Source: Lumbricus rubellus (taxonomy: Eukaryota; Annelida; Clitellata; Crassiclitellata; Lumbricidae). From it: 64,000 nt of DNA. Below are positions 1 through 11,375 of this stretch, in pieces. The notes under the pieces were generated by a model that saw nothing but the letters and a program-made list of their open reading frames with translations, made no database searches and was not told where the DNA came from. The translations under genes and the position numbers were made by a program. Within the stretch, counting starts at the first letter, position 1; every line of letters starts with the position of its first letter. The stretch spans positions 30,934,226 to 30,998,225 of the forward strand of contig OX243825.1 of the NCBI GenBank assembly GCA_945859605.1, written 5' to 3'.

Positions 1-1910
1 CAAGAGGATACGCTGGTAAATCATGTAAGATCCCACACTGCAGAAAAGCCACATAGTGCCATCTATGTGAAAAAACATTTGCAAGTAAGAACAGTCTTGA
101 CAGACACATAATGACCCACACTGGAGAAAAACCATACAAATGTAATTTATGTCAGAAGGCATTTGCACAGAAGTGTGGTCTTCTATACCACATAAGAACC
201 CACACTGGAGAAAAACCATACAAATGTAATGTATGTTGCAAGACATTTACACAGAAGTATATTCTTGCATACCACGCAAACACACATACTGGAGAAAATC
301 TATACAAGTGCAGTGTGTGTCATAAAGCATTTGCATATAAGGCTAGCCTTACATCTCATGCAAAAACCCACACTGGAGAAAAGCCATTCAAGTGCAATCT
401 ATGTCACAGAGCATTTCCACAGAAAAACAGTCTTGACATTCACATAAGAACCCACACTGGAGAAAAGCCATTCAAATGCCATCTATGTCACAGAGCATAT
501 CCACAGAAAAACAGTCTTGACAGCCACATAAGAACCCACACTAGAGAAAAGCTGTACAGTTGCAATCTGTGCCACAAAAAATTTGCACACAGGGCTGGCC
601 TTGCATATCATGCAAAGGCACACACTGGAGAAAAGTTGTACAAATGTAATTTATGCTTGAAAGATTTTAGACAGAAATGCGTTCGTGACAACCATATGAT
701 GGTCCACACTGAAGAAAAGCCATACAAATGTAATTTATGTGAGAAAGCATTCACACAGAAGGGTGGTCTTGAACGTCACACAAAGACCCACACTGGAGAA
801 AAACCGTTCAAGTGCAATGTTTGTCATAAAGCATTTGCGGTGAAGAACACTCTTGAAAATCACATAAAGACCCACACTGGAGAAAAATCATACAAATGTA
901 ATTTATGTCAGAAAGCTTTTATACGGAAGGTTGATCTTGCCCAACACACAAAAACCCACACTGGAGAAAAGTTACATTATAAGTGCAATCTATGTCATAA
1001 AGCATTCACTCAGAAAGCTGGTCTTGTATACCATACAAAAACACACACTGGAGAAACGCCACACGAGTGCAATTTGTGCCACAAATTATTTGTGTGCAAG
1101 GACATCCTGGACACCCACAGAAAAACCCACAGTGGAGAAAAGCCATACAGTTGCAATTTATGTGATAAGGCATTTGCATGGAAGAGTTCTTGTGACAACC
1201 ACATAAAGACTCACACTGGATACATGTCTTTCAAGTGCAATTTGTGTCAGGAAGCATTTGCTGAAGATAGCCATCATGAGTGTCATGGGAGAACCAACAG
1301 TGGGGTAAAACCAAGTGACAGTAATCTTATTTCTCTTCCAACAGGGCAAGATGGACAAAAGTCAGACAGGCAGAGTATATGTGATAAAAGTTTTGGTCGA
1401 GAAGCTGATTTGGAATGCCATTCAAGAACCCAAACTAGCAGTGTGTCTTGCAAGTTGAATTTATATAAGAAAACTGTCAATCAGGAAATGCTCCTGAGGT
1501 TCCCGGGTGGACAAAAGTTATGCAGATTGACAGAAACTTCAATTGTTAGTAGTGTAGATGTTGGTTTCTTCATAAAAACTGAAGATGACAACTCTGCTGA
1601 AGGAACAGTGTTGTCAAAAGCAGAGGTCTTGTCACCAATGTCTTCATTTCAGTGTATGGACCAAAGTCGATTTGAAAAACAACAGTTTGGAAAACATTCA
1701 ATAGCTGTTTCTGGTATGGATGATTTCATTTTGAGAGCTTATGGTTGTGGATATTGTGATGAAGTGTTTGAAAGTGAAAAGACATTTGTGGAACACTGTT
1801 ATGATCACTACAATTATTTGCCTCAGAAAGATTCATTTCTTGAACTGACTGATATGTGTTTCTGTCATTCTTGTCTGAAAGAAGATGTGCAGGATACTCC
1901 TCAAATATAA
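1..1910 (+). CDS. C2H2 zinc-finger protein 1 (5' partial, frameshifted near the edge)
   Basis: The frame is open from the ATG at 111 to the TAA at 1908-1910 (599 residues) and reads about 13 canonical C2H2 fingers (C-x2-C-x12-H-x3-H, TGEKP linkers), then a degenerate finger ending in N instead of H. A non-finger tail follows, with the short motif IKTEDD (ATA at 1572), and a last solitary finger reading YGCGYC...FVEHCYDH. Likely a nuclear DNA- or RNA-binding protein; the target is unknown. Bases 1-110 encode one more finger, but against the paralogs at 46.5 and 56.3 kb one base is missing near 54-56. That puts the finger out of frame and creates a stop at 109-111. The ATG used here therefore lies inside the original coding region. 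Either the 5' part is decayed or the assembly has an indel. The gene start is outside the window. Confidence 0.85.
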
Positions 1911-2316
1911 ATTACAATCTGTAATTTTCTTCACTTATAAAAAAACTTCTGAATAGTAATTATTTGCATAAATGATGGTATATAATTATCGGCCTAACTA
2001 TTTTCTGTTGACATTTATATGGCTGAATTACCAATGTTCATCCTGAAGCATGCTTCAGGTTTTGTATTTCTTTGGAACACGTTAGATATACTGGTGGCTT
2101 ATAAATGGATTTTACAATGATTTACAGACAGTTTTATTTGGTCATCGGACTTTACTCTGAAAATTGATGCTGCTTCTTTATAAAATTTATTGTTAGAACT
2201 GAATAGACTCCTCAGTAATTCTATTTCATTCCATGTTTATTAACATTTAAATGACACTATCGATTACATCCTATTAAAAGAAAATGGGAACCAGCGTTCG
2301 TCGCTAAAGCATTACA
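1911..2316 (+). other. 3' flank / probable 3' UTR shared by the zinc-finger paralogs
   Basis: AT-rich sequence after the stop codon. It aligns by eye with the flanks after the stops at 8745 and 48414 (shared words around TTACCAATGTTCATC and ACATCCTATTAAAAG). The shared part ends near 2316, where the palindromic repeat array begins, so the array interrupts the ancestral flank. Shared flanks show that whole gene units, not only finger exons, were duplicated. Confidence 0.6.
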
Positions 2317-2981
2317 AAAATAATAGCCTCGTAGCCATTTCTCCATGTAACTTCAGCAGCAATTAAGTATTTTAGTTACATAGGAAAATATTGAAAACAA
2401 ATCACGAAGTGGAATGATGGATGAAAATCTTCAGACCAAAACAAGAATCGGGATGATTTTTCTAATATTTTACTGCAATAAATGCGATGATTGATGCAAA
2501 TTACAGTTTGCAGGCGGGTAATTTAGGAGGGGGTAATAATTTTAAACCTTTACACCAGTGTAAAGGTTTCAAACTACCCCCTTCTAAACATTACCCCCCC
2601 GGTAACTTGAAACCGGTTTCAGATTACCCCCCCCCCCGGAAACTAGATTTGCATCAATCACCACATTTATTGCACTTAAAAATCAGAAAAATAATCCCAC
2701 TTCTTGTTTTGGTCTGAAGATTTCCATCCGTCATCCCACTTTGTGGTTTGTTATCAATATTTTAATCGGAAAAAATAATAGCCTCGAAGCCATTTTCTCC
2801 ATGTAAACTTCAGGGGCTATTAGTATTTTAGCTACATATAAAAATATTGATAACAAACCACGAAGTGGGATGACGGATGAAAATCTTCAGACCAGAACAA
2901 GAAGCGGGATAATTTTTTTCTTGTATCTTTAGTGCAATAAACGCGATGATTGATGCAATTTACAGTTTTCAGGGGGTAATG

Positions 2982-3289
2982 GGTAAACACGCACACTGCA
3001 TGCCCGTACTCCATACAATATGGCTGCCAACGAATGCAATAAAATTAGACGGCGACCTATCGACGACATTGTTCATCAATTCAGCTTCAATTTCAGAAGA
3101 ATGACTGCACTAACCCTAAAACTAACCCTAACCGACCCTCACGATGCCTAACCTGAGCCCTAACCGACCCTCACGCTTTGCATGTTGGGATGCATGTTGC
3201 GATGTCGTCGATACGTCGCGCTCTAATTTTATTGCTTTCGTTGGCAGCCATATTGTTTGGAGTACGGGCATGCAGTGTGCGTGTTTACC
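2982..3289. mobile_element. hAT-type MITE with 8-bp target duplication
   Basis: A 308-bp element with about 65-bp terminal inverted repeats beginning GGTAAACACGCACACTGCAT and ending in the reverse complement. It is flanked on both sides by GGGTAATG (2974-2981 and 3290-3297), an 8-bp duplication typical of hAT. The interior carries TTAGGG/CCCTAA-like words and a block (ACCGACCCTCACG) seen again at 32.05 and 51.87 kb. It has no coding capacity. It sits inside the palindromic GGGGTAAT array, so it is younger than that unit. Confidence 0.8.
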
Positions 3290-3345
3290 GGGTAATGTTT
3301 AGGAGGGGGTAATTTGAAACCTTTACACCGGTGTAAAGGTTTCAA

Positions 3346-3619
3346 GACAAAAAGGAAATAGGTTTACGTATCGCTAGATGTCACCGTCATCCTTTATTAT
3401 GTAAGCCTCTGTACATGTTAACTTTGATTTAACGCCATGATGGAGAGCGATCTATTCGTAAACTAAAATACAAAATCTCTGACGAGACGTATGCGATTTT
3501 CTGAATGTTTCATCAACGGACGATTTGTCAACGGGCTGTTCGTCAAGTGAACGTTTCGTCAATGGTTCGTTCAGCGTTGGATTAATACATGATGGATTGA
3601 TGAAAAGGATACTTGTAAA
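3346..3619. repeat. Dispersed repeat fragment with TTCGTCAA-type words
   Basis: Sequence between two halves of palindromic units. It shares long stretches with 11193-11370 and 26869-26990: the words CATCCTTTAT, ACGGACGATTTGTC and GAACGTTTCGTCAA, ending in GGAT(A/T)CTTGTAAAT. No coding potential seen. Its family is not recognised. Confidence 0.5.
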
Positions 3620-5623
3620 TCCTCCGACCGGTGTAAAGGTTTCAAATTACCCCCTCCTAAACATTACCCCCCGGTAACTTGAAACCGGTCTCAGATTACC
3701 CCCCGGAACCTAGATTTGCATCAATCATCGCATTTATTGCACTAATAAAATCAGAAAAATCATCCCGCTTCTTGTTTTGGTCTGCAGAATATCATCCGTC
3801 ATCCCACTTCGTGTTTTGTTATCAATATTTTGATCCGAAAAAAATAATAGCCTCGAAGACATTTTCTCCATTGTAACTTCAGCGGCGATTAGTATTTTGG
3901 TTACAGATGAAAATATTGATAACAAACCACGAAGTGGGATGATGGATGAAAATCTTCTGACCGAAACAAGAAGCGGGATATTTTTTCTGATATTTTCAGT
4001 GCAATAAATGCGATGATTGAAGCAAATTACAGTTTTCAGGGGGGTAATGTTTAGGAGGGGGTAATTTGAAACCTTTACACCGGTTTCAAATTACCCCCTT
4101 CTAAACATTACCCCCCTACGAACTGTAATTTGCATCAATCATCGCATTTATTGCACCAAAAGTATCATAGAAATTCTTGTTTTGGTCTGAAGTCATTCCA
4201 CTTCGTTGTTTGTTATCAATATTTTCATCTGTAACTAAAATACTAAATCGCCGCTGAAGTTACATGGAGAAAGGTTCCGGTGTAAAGGTTTCAAATTACC
4301 CCCTCCTAAACATTACCCCTGGTAACTTGAAACCGGTTTCAGATTACCCCCCGGAAACTAGATCTGCATCAATCATCGCATTTATTGCACTGAAAAAATT
4401 AGAAAAATCATCCCGCTTCTTGTTTTGGTATGAAGATTTTCATCCGTCATCCCAGTTCGTGGTTTGTTATCAATATTTTAATCGGAAAAAATAATAGCCT
4501 CGAAGCCATTTCTCCATGTAATTTCAACGGCGATTTAGTATTTTAGTTACAGATGAAAATATTGATAAAAAACCATGAAGTGGGATGAAAGATTAAAATC
4601 TTCAGACCGAAACAAGAAGCGGGATGATTTTTCTGATAGTTTTAGTGCAATAAATGCGCTGATTGATGCAAATTACAGTTTTCAGGGGGGGTAATGTTTA
4701 GGAGGGGGTAATTTGAAACCTTTACACCGGTGTAAAGGTTTCAAATTACCCCCTCCCAAACATTACCCCCGGTAACTTGAAACCGGTTTCAGATTACCCC
4801 CCGGAAACTAGATTTGCATCAATCATCGCCTTTATTGCACTAAAAAATCAGAAAAATCGTCCCGCTTCTTGTTTTGGTCTGAAGATTTTCATCCGTCATC
4901 CCACTTCGTGGTTTGTTATCAATATTTTAATCGGAAAAAATAATAGCCTCCATGCCATTTTTACATGTAATTTCAACGGCGATTTAGTATTTTAGTTACA
5001 GATGAAAATATTGATAAAAAACCATGAAGTGGGATGAAAGATTAAAATCTTCAGACCGAAACAAGAAGCGGGATAATTTTTCTGATAGTTTTAGTGCAAT
5101 AAATGCGCTGATTGATGCAAATTACAGTTTTCAGGGGGGGGTAATGTTTAGGAGGGGGTAATTTGAAACCTTTACACCGGTGTAAAGGTTTCAAATTACC
5201 CCCTCCCAAACATTACCCCCGGTAACTTGAAACCGGTTTCAGATTACCCCCCGGAAACTAGATTTGCATCAATCATCGCCTTTATTGCACTAAAAAATCA
5301 GAAAAATCGTCCCGCTTCTGGTTTTGGTCTGAAGATTTTCATCCGTCATCCCACTTCGTGGTTTGTTATCAATATTTTAATCGGAAAAAATAATAGCCTC
5401 CATGCCATTTTTCCATGTAATTTCAACGGCGATTTAGTATTTTAGTTACAGATGAAAATATTAATAAACCACGAAGTGGGATGACGGATGAAAATCGCCA
5501 GACCCAAACAAGAAGCGGGATAATTTTTCCGATTATTTTAGTGCAATAAATGCGATGATTGGTTCAATTTACACTTTTCAGGGGGTAATGTTTAGGAGGG
5601 GGTAATCTGAAACCTTTACACCG

Positions 5624-6197
5624 GGACAAATGGTCTACCGACAACTCGTCTACCGACAACTCGTCTCCTGGACAATTGGTCCAACGACAACTGGTCTACA
5701 TACGAATAGTATTGATGAAATAGAAGCTGGATTTACGAAAATGGTGTTTTAGCTTAAATGGAAGCTGGATTCATGATTTTCATTCATATATTCCAACATG
5801 CACCCATTTCTACTTCAAATCTAAAATACCTTCATCCAGTTTCTATTTCTCGCCTGTTTTTTTTAGTCAATCCAGCTTCTATTTCATATATAAAAATACC
5901 CTCATCCAGTTTCAATTACATAAGCGGTGTTCTTATCGATCCACCTTCTATTTGAGATCTAGAGATACCTTCATCCAGCTTTTATTTATCATGCATTATT
6001 TTAGTCAATCCAGCTTCTATTTCACCTATGAAAGAACCATCATCCAGATTCCATTTCTCTTGCGTTATTTCAACACTCCAACCTCAATTTCACCATTAAA
6101 AACTGTCATCCAGCTTCCATTACTCGTGCGCTGGATCAGTTGTCAGTAGACCACTTGTCGGTAGACGAATTGTCCTTCGACGAGTTGTCGTGACACC
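5624..6197. mobile_element. Foldback element, TU-like, copy A (left end truncated)
   Basis: Same family as 48488-48964, 50479-51097 and 63371-63980. The left part has tandem 15-bp units of the type ACCGACAACTCGTCT, the interior has inverted blocks with AATAGAAGCTGGATT, and the right part ends in CGAGTTGTCGTGACACC at 6197. The outermost left end (GGTTCCACGAC in full copies) is missing. It is inserted in the palindromic array, parts of which lie on both sides. No coding capacity. Confidence 0.75.
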
Positions 6198-6651
6198 ATG
6201 GAGAAATGGCTGCGAGGCTATTATTTTTTCTGTAGAAGTTAAACTGACGAAAAATAATTATGCGGTGCCAGGCGACTCGTTTAGAACACTAAAGCAACCG
6301 AATTCTTTTCATCAAATCAGCTTCTGTTCAGGATCAATATTCAACAGCATCCACATTTACTCAATTTGATTGCTCTAAAGAATTGCTTTTCTGTGTTAAG
6401 ATGCAAGCAAGGATCCATAATCAATTTAGTATCTACACTTGGTCAATGTGATTGCGGTAAAAAAAGAAATGAATTCGTGCCTCAGTATCAGTAAACAAAC
6501 AAGCGCATGAAAAATCACATGATGACAATCTGTGTCACAAATCGTTTTCTGAAAGGAGTCTGCAAGCTATTGGAACAAATCACTCGGAAAAACAGCTACG
6601 CAAGTGCAATATATGTCATATTCGATTTTGCACAAGAGGACATGCTGGTAA
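6198..6651 (+). pseudogene. Decayed 5' part of zinc-finger gene 2
   Basis: From about 6440 this stretch aligns with the 5' coding parts of the paralogs at 46312 and 56116. Both the early segment and the first finger are recognisable but sit in different frames. One shift lies near 6506 (GCATGAAAAA), one extra base near 6620 (CATATTCGATTTT), and extra bases lie near 6655 (CACATGTGTAAG). A TAA closes the finger frame at 6649-6651. The ATG at 6463 begins the same short peptide as paralog 4 (M-x-S-C-L-S) but meets a stop after 13 codons. Bases 6198-6430 contain the tail of a palindromic repeat and 5' flank with GGATCCATAATCAA words shared with paralogs 3 and 4. Confidence 0.55.
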
Positions 6652-8745
6652 GACACATGTGTAAGATCCCACACTGCAGAAAAGCCACTTAAGTGCCATC
6701 TATGTCAAAAAGCATTTGCAGGAAGAAGCAGTCCTGACAGACACATAATGACCCACACTGGAGAAAAACCATACAAGTGTAATTTATGTAAGAAGGCATT
6801 TGCACAGAAAAGTGCCCTTGCATACCACACAAAAACCCACACTGGAGAAAAGCTGTACAGGTGCAATATATGTGATAAAGCATTTGCATGGAAGTCTAAC
6901 CTTGCATCTCATGAAAAAACTCACACTGGAGAAAAGCCATTCAAGTGCAATCTATGCAACAGAGCATTTACACAAAAAAACACTCTTCACAGCCACGTAA
7001 GAACCCACACTGGAGAAAAGCTGTATAGCTGCAATCTGTGCAACAAAACATTTGCACAGAGGTCTGGCCTTGCATATCATGCAAAGGCACACACTGGAGA
7101 AAAGCCGTACAAGTGTAATTTATGCTTGAAAGCTTTTATGCTGAAACGCAATCGTGACAACCATATGATGCTCCACAGCGAAGAAAAACCATACAAATGT
7201 AATTTATGTGAGAAATCATTCACTCAAAAGGGTGGTCTTGAATACCACATAAAAATCCACACTGGAGAAAATCTGTTCAAGTGCAATATATGTCATAAAG
7301 CATTTGCACACAAGAACAATCTTGAAAACCATATAAAGACCCACACTGGAGAAAAACCATACAAATGTAATTTATGTGTGAAAGCATTCACACAAAAGGG
7401 TGGTCTTGAATACCACATAAAAATCCACACTGGAGAAAAGTCGTTCAAGTGCAATATATGTCATAAAGCATTTGCACACAAGAACAATCTTGAATACCAC
7501 ATAAAGACCCACACTGGAGAAAAACCATACAAATGTAATTTATGTCAGAAAGCATTCGTACTGAAGGGTGGCCTTGAAAACCACACAAAATTTCACACTG
7601 GAGAAAAACCATACAAATGTAATTTATGTCAGAAAGCATTCGTACTGAAGGGTGGCCTTGAAAACCACACAAAATTTCACACTGGAGAAAAACCATACAA
7701 ATGTAATTTATGTCATAAAGCATTCACACTGAAGAGTGGCCTTGAAAACCACACAAAATCTCACACTGGAGAAAAGCCTTTCAATTGCCATATATGTCAT
7801 AAAGCATTTGCACACAAGAACATTCTTGTCGCCCACATAAAGACCCATACTGGAGAAAGGTCACACCAGTGCAATCTATGCCAAAAATCATTTACACGGA
7901 AGAGCATTCTTGACGACCACATAAAGACCCACACTCGAGGAAGGTCACACCAGTGCCATCTATGTGACAGAGCATTTTTAAGTAGGAACGGTCTTGACTT
8001 CCACATACGAAACCACAATGGAGAAAAGCCATTCAAGTGCAATTTGTGTCACAAAGTATTTGGTAAAAAGAGCCATCTTGAACGTCACATGACTGGGAAA
8101 AAACCATGCACATGGAAAGTAGGTGCCAAGACACTGGAAAGTGATGGTGATACGATTACCTTTACAAGAGCGCAGGAGGAAAAACAGTCATACAGACGGA
8201 GTATTTGTGATAAAGCTTTTCTTCGAGAAGTTGATTTGGAATGCCAATCAAAAACCCGAACTAGCATTGAGCCATGCAAGTTGAATTTCTATAACAAAAC
8301 CGTTGACCAGAATTTCAATGGGGAATTGCCCCAGAGGTTCCATTTTGGACAAAAGTTATGCAGAATGACGGAAAATTCCATTATTAGTAGTGTAGACGTT
8401 GGTATCTTCGTAAAAACTGAAGATGACAATAGTGCTGAAGAAACAGTGTTGTCAAAAGCAGAGGTCTTGTCTAAAATATCTTCATTTCAGTGCATAAACC
8501 AAAGTCGATTTGAAAAACAACATCTTGGAAAACATTCAATAGCTGTTCCTGATATGGATGATTTCATTTTGAAAGCTTATGGGTGTGGATATTGTGATGA
8601 AGTGTTTGAAAATGAACAGACATTTGTGGAGCATTGTTATAATCACTACAGTTTTTCTCCGCAGAAAGATTCGTTTCTTGAACTGATTGGTTGTTTTTGC
8701 CCTGCTTGTCATGGAGAAGTTGTGCAGAATACTCTTGATGTTTAA
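6652..8745 (+). CDS. C2H2 zinc-finger protein 2
   Basis: The frame is open from 6652; the first ATG is at 6748 and the TAA at 8743-8745 (665 residues from that ATG). It reads about 15 canonical fingers, one degenerate finger (HMTGK in place of the last histidine), a second degenerate block (SICDKAF), then the family tail with VKTEDD (GTA at 8410) and the final finger YGCGYC...FVEHCYNH. Upstream of the ATG, 6661-6747 encodes one weaker finger in the same frame (P replaces the usual L). Two recent duplications lie in the array: a two-finger 168-bp unit (7189-7356, 7357-7524) and a one-finger 84-bp unit (7525-7608, 7609-7692, identical). The 5' part is frameshifted, so translation may start at 6748 or the gene may be losing function. 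Confidence 0.85.
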   Translation, partial: DTCVRSHTAEKPLKCHLCQKAFAGRSSPDRHIMTHTGEKPYKCNLCKKAFAQKSALAYHTKTHTGEKLYRCNICDKAFAWKSNLASHEKTHTGEKPFKCNLCNRAFTQKNTLHSHVRTHTGEKLYSCNLCNKTFAQRSGLAYHAKAHTGEKPYKCNLCLKAFMLKRNRDNHMMLHSEEKPYKCNLCEKSFTQKGGLEYHIKIHTGENLFKCNICHKAFAHKNNLENHIKTHTGEKPYKCNLCVKAFTQKGGLEYHIKIHTGEKSFKCNICHKAFAHKNNLEYHIKTHTGEKPYKCNLCQKAFVLKGGLENHTKFHTGEKPYKCNLCQKAFVLKGGLENHTKFHTGEKPYKCNLCHKAFTLKSGLENHTKSHTGEKPFNCHICHKAFAHKNILVAHIKTHTGERSHQCNLCQKSFTRKSILDDHIKTHTRGRSHQCHLCDRAFLSRNGLDFHIRNHNGEKPFKCNLCHKVFGKKSHLERHMTGKKPCTWKVGAKTLESDGDTITFTRAQEEKQSYRRSICDKAFLREVDLECQSKTRTSIEPCKLNFYNKTVDQNFNGELPQRFHFGQKLCRMTENSIISSVDVGIFVKTEDDNSAEETVLSKAEVLSKISSFQCINQSRFEKQHLGKHSIAVPDMDDFILKAYGCGYCDEVFENEQTFVEHCYNHYSFSPQKDSFLELIGCFCPACHGEVVQNTLDV

Positions 8746-9100
8746 AATAAAATCTCTGGTTTCCCCACCTATTTAATAATGTTTGCGTTGTAATTTGCGT
8801 ACATGTTGGTATAAATGGATATTGTGTTGAAATTTATATGGATGTTAAATCACCAATGTTCATCTAGATATCCTGCCGGTTTGCAAATTGCATTTTACGA
8901 TGGCTCACAGATATTTTATTTGGACATTCGACTTCATTCAGTATTATTGATGCTGTTTCTTTATAATATTATTGTTAGCACTGAATGGACTCCTAAGTAA
9001 TTCTGTTTCATTCGATATCAATTACATGTAACATTTAAATGACACTTATCGATTTATTACATCCTATTAAAAGAAAATGGTAACCAGTGTTCGTCTCTAA
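8746..9100 (+). other. 3' flank of zinc-finger gene 2
   Basis: Shares order and wording with 1911-2316 (TTATATGG...ACCAATGTTCATC, TTTAAATGACACTTATCGAT, CCTATTAAAAGAAAATGG). Probable 3' UTR and ancestral downstream sequence. The stretch from 9101 to 9470 that follows is plain AT-rich sequence in which I see no feature. Confidence 0.5.
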
Positions 9101-9806
9101 GGCATTAAAAAAGCATTTTTCAATGCAAATAAATTATTGGATAGTATTGAAAGAGCAACACATGGCTAAAATTAATAACGTTTTCAACATGCCCAATTTA
9201 CTACGCTAATCTAAACATTATTATCAACGCACTTACCTGCAATACACAGGTGCGTGATGCTGATGCCAAATTGCCAACCTACTAATTAAAGGCTTGCTAA
9301 GGAACAAATACCACGTTGTACGCACTGTTCCCACCTGGTCATTACATTATAACCTGCGACACCGCCCCTTTGATTTTACCTTGCCGGCCAAGAACGATAG
9401 GTTAGGCCTATAGCAGTTTGGAATCTAAGACATCCCGTGGACAAACCCCTCCCAATCATCATTTATGATGGTTCCACGACATCTGGTTCACGACAATTGT
9501 TTCGCGACAATTAGGCCTACTATTGGAGCTGTATTGATGAAAATCTTGATTAGGCCTAAATTGGTGCTGGCATGGTGAAAATGTTCTTGCTTATATTGGA
9601 ACTGGATTGATGAAAAACGCTCGTGAAATGGAAGCTGGGTAATGATATTTTGATATCTGAAATAGAAGCTGGATTAATGAATAGAATACTAGATAAATGA
9701 TTTGGATTCATGCGTTTCAACATGCATCCAGCTTCCATTTCTCAAGCGCTTTATCAATAATCCGGCTTCCCTTTATGAAGCGTTACTTTTGTCAATACAG
9801 CTTCTA

Positions 9807-11023
9807 CACCGTGATTCAATAAAAACTAAGCCAAATTGTTTTTCATATATCTCCAATGCCTGATAACATATCATGATAAAATTTTCCAAATATTTAGAGA
9901 ATTGGACCAAGAATATGATTCCAAAATTTCATGAGATAAAGTTGAACGGATAAAAAGATATGAATATTTAAACTTCATATGCCGAAATTGCAGTTTACAA
10001 GCAATTTTCTGTCAGATTCAATCAAATGTTTCCTTATAATCTCCAATGCCTGATGATTAATCATTCTAAAATTTTCCAGATATGTAGTGAATTGAACTAA
10101 CAATATGACCCTGACAGTATGGTTTGATTATTTAATTAAATAACATGCTCAAAATGTCCTCCTCCTGCTTGCACACAAACCTGGAGGCACTGGCGCCATG
10201 CATTTGCAACAGCATCGTCGATTATTCTCTGCTCCAGGTCATCCCACACTTCCAATAATCGTTGCTTCAGATTGCTTATATCATGGATAGTTGTCTGCTA
10301 GACTCGGTCTTGTATCATGCATGCTCCACACTTTATAGTCGATAGAAGTCAAATCTGGGCTGTTCGGAGGCCATAATGTGGTATAAACGAAGTTTGGCGT
10401 CTCTCTTCTCAGCATTTCGATGGTTTCCTTGGCTCTGTGGGTTGGCTCTGTTCTGTTGAAAAAGAAAACAGCCTTCTGGGGCTATAGATTTCTGATAACA
10501 GGTGGAAGATGTTGTGACAGCAGAACATTGCGATAATATACTCCGTTAATTTTACTCCAGAACCCCTGAAGTCCAAAATTGGGAACTATCAAGCATCGAA
10601 ACCAGAACGAACACCATAACAGACTTGCTGAAAACTGACATTTCTGGAGATGTTGTTTAAATATTCATATCTGTCTATCCGTTCATATTTATGACATGAT
10701 ATTTTGGAATCCTATTCGTGGTTCAATTGTGTAAATATCTGGAAATGTTATTATGATTAATTATGAGACATTGGAGATATATGAAAAACAGTTTAGCTGA
10801 CGTTTTTATTGAATCTCACAGAAAATTGCTTGTAAACTGCAATTTCGGCATATGAAGTTTGAATATTCATATCTTTTTATCCGTTCAACTTTATCTCATG
10901 AAATTTTGGAATCATATTCTTGGTCCAATTCTCTAAATAATTGTAAAATTTTAGCGTGATATGTTATCCGGCATTAGAGATATAAGAAAAACAATTTGGC
11001 TTAGTTTTTATTGAATCACGGTG
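9807..11023 (-). mobile_element. Tc1/mariner element with long doubled inverted repeats
   Basis: A 1217-bp element flanked by TA (9805-9806 and 11024-11025), with terminal inverted repeats of about 210 bp starting CACCGTGATTCAATAAAAAC. A second, diverged copy of the same repeat lies just inside each arm (about 10011-10110 and 10700-10820), so each end is a tandem pair. The centre carries a minus-strand transposase remnant. The size fits a mariner-type element. The arms differ by several substitutions and the coding part is decayed, so it is an old copy. Confidence 0.8.
10136..10480 (-). pseudogene. Mariner-type transposase, C-terminal remnant
   Basis: Reading the minus strand, one frame gives HRAKETIEMLRRETPNF followed by WPPNSPDLTSIDYKVW, a hallmark of IS630/Tc1/mariner DDE transposases near the third catalytic position. 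After a frame change it gives AGGGHFEHVI and a stop (TAA, plus-strand 10136-10138), the usual end of these proteins. The N-terminal half and the first catalytic residues are not readable. No intact reading frame exists. Confidence 0.8.
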
Positions 11024-11192
11024 TATATATTTCACCTACAGGGAACCTTCATCCCGCCCCCATTCACCATTTTCTGATGAGCCAACAATGTTGTCGTAAA
11101 CCAGTTGTCGTGAACCAGCTGTCGGTGAACGAATTGTCCGTGAACCAGTTGTCGTTGAACCAGTTGTCGGTGAACCAGCTGTCGTGACATCC

Positions 11193-11365
11193 TTTATCAT
11201 GTATGCATGCCGCATCCGTACACGTTCATTTTAGTCTAGCCGCTCTAGCGCCATGTTGGTCAGTTTCACAGATGAGCCATCTATTCCTATACTAGCGTTC
11301 AACTACAAAATCTTTGGTGAGACACATGCAATTTTCTGGATGTTTCATCAACGGACGATTTGTCA
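11193..11365. repeat. Dispersed repeat, second copy of the 3346-3619 family
   Basis: Shares CATCCTTTAT, GAGCGATCTATTC-like and GTTTCATCAACGGACGATTTGTCA words with 3390-3560. It directly follows the foldback element and runs into the CAAGAC repeats. No coding capacity seen. Confidence 0.45.
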
Positions 11366-11375
11366 GCTGAGCTGA

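Larger units (their letters stand above)
2317..5623. repeat. Array of palindromic GGGGTAAT-rich elements (about 450 bp each)
   Basis: Repeated units whose halves are inverted copies of each other. Each begins with TGTAAAGGTTTCAAATTACC, runs through a region containing CATCCCACTTCGTGGTTTG, and returns in reverse order to the same end. Units around 4280-4730, 4730-5180 and 5180-5630 are head to tail; the last two start 450 bp apart and are almost identical. Earlier units are broken by other insertions (2982-3289 and about 3346-3619). Short open frames inside these units repeat the same peptide and are not genes. A partial copy lies at 44383-44465. Probably a non-autonomous foldback family that has begun to amplify in tandem. 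Confidence 0.8.
9471..11192. mobile_element. Large foldback element, TU-like, copy E, carrying a mariner
   Basis: The left end GTTCCACGAC is followed by degenerate ACGACA units. The right end is a run of CCAGTTGTCG units (11090-11180) ending GTCGTGACATCC. The interior flanks repeat AATAGAAGCTGG blocks as in the other copies. Flanking 9-mers TTTATGATG (9462-9470) and TTTATCATG (11193-11201) match at eight of nine bases. However, similar wording exists in the unrelated repeat on the right, so the exact target duplication is uncertain. A mariner with TA flanks is nested inside (9807-11023). Confidence 0.65.

Noticed and set aside
3100..3175. Telomere or chromosome end
   Set aside because: TTAGGG-like words are few, degenerate and embedded in dispersed repeats occurring three times internally.
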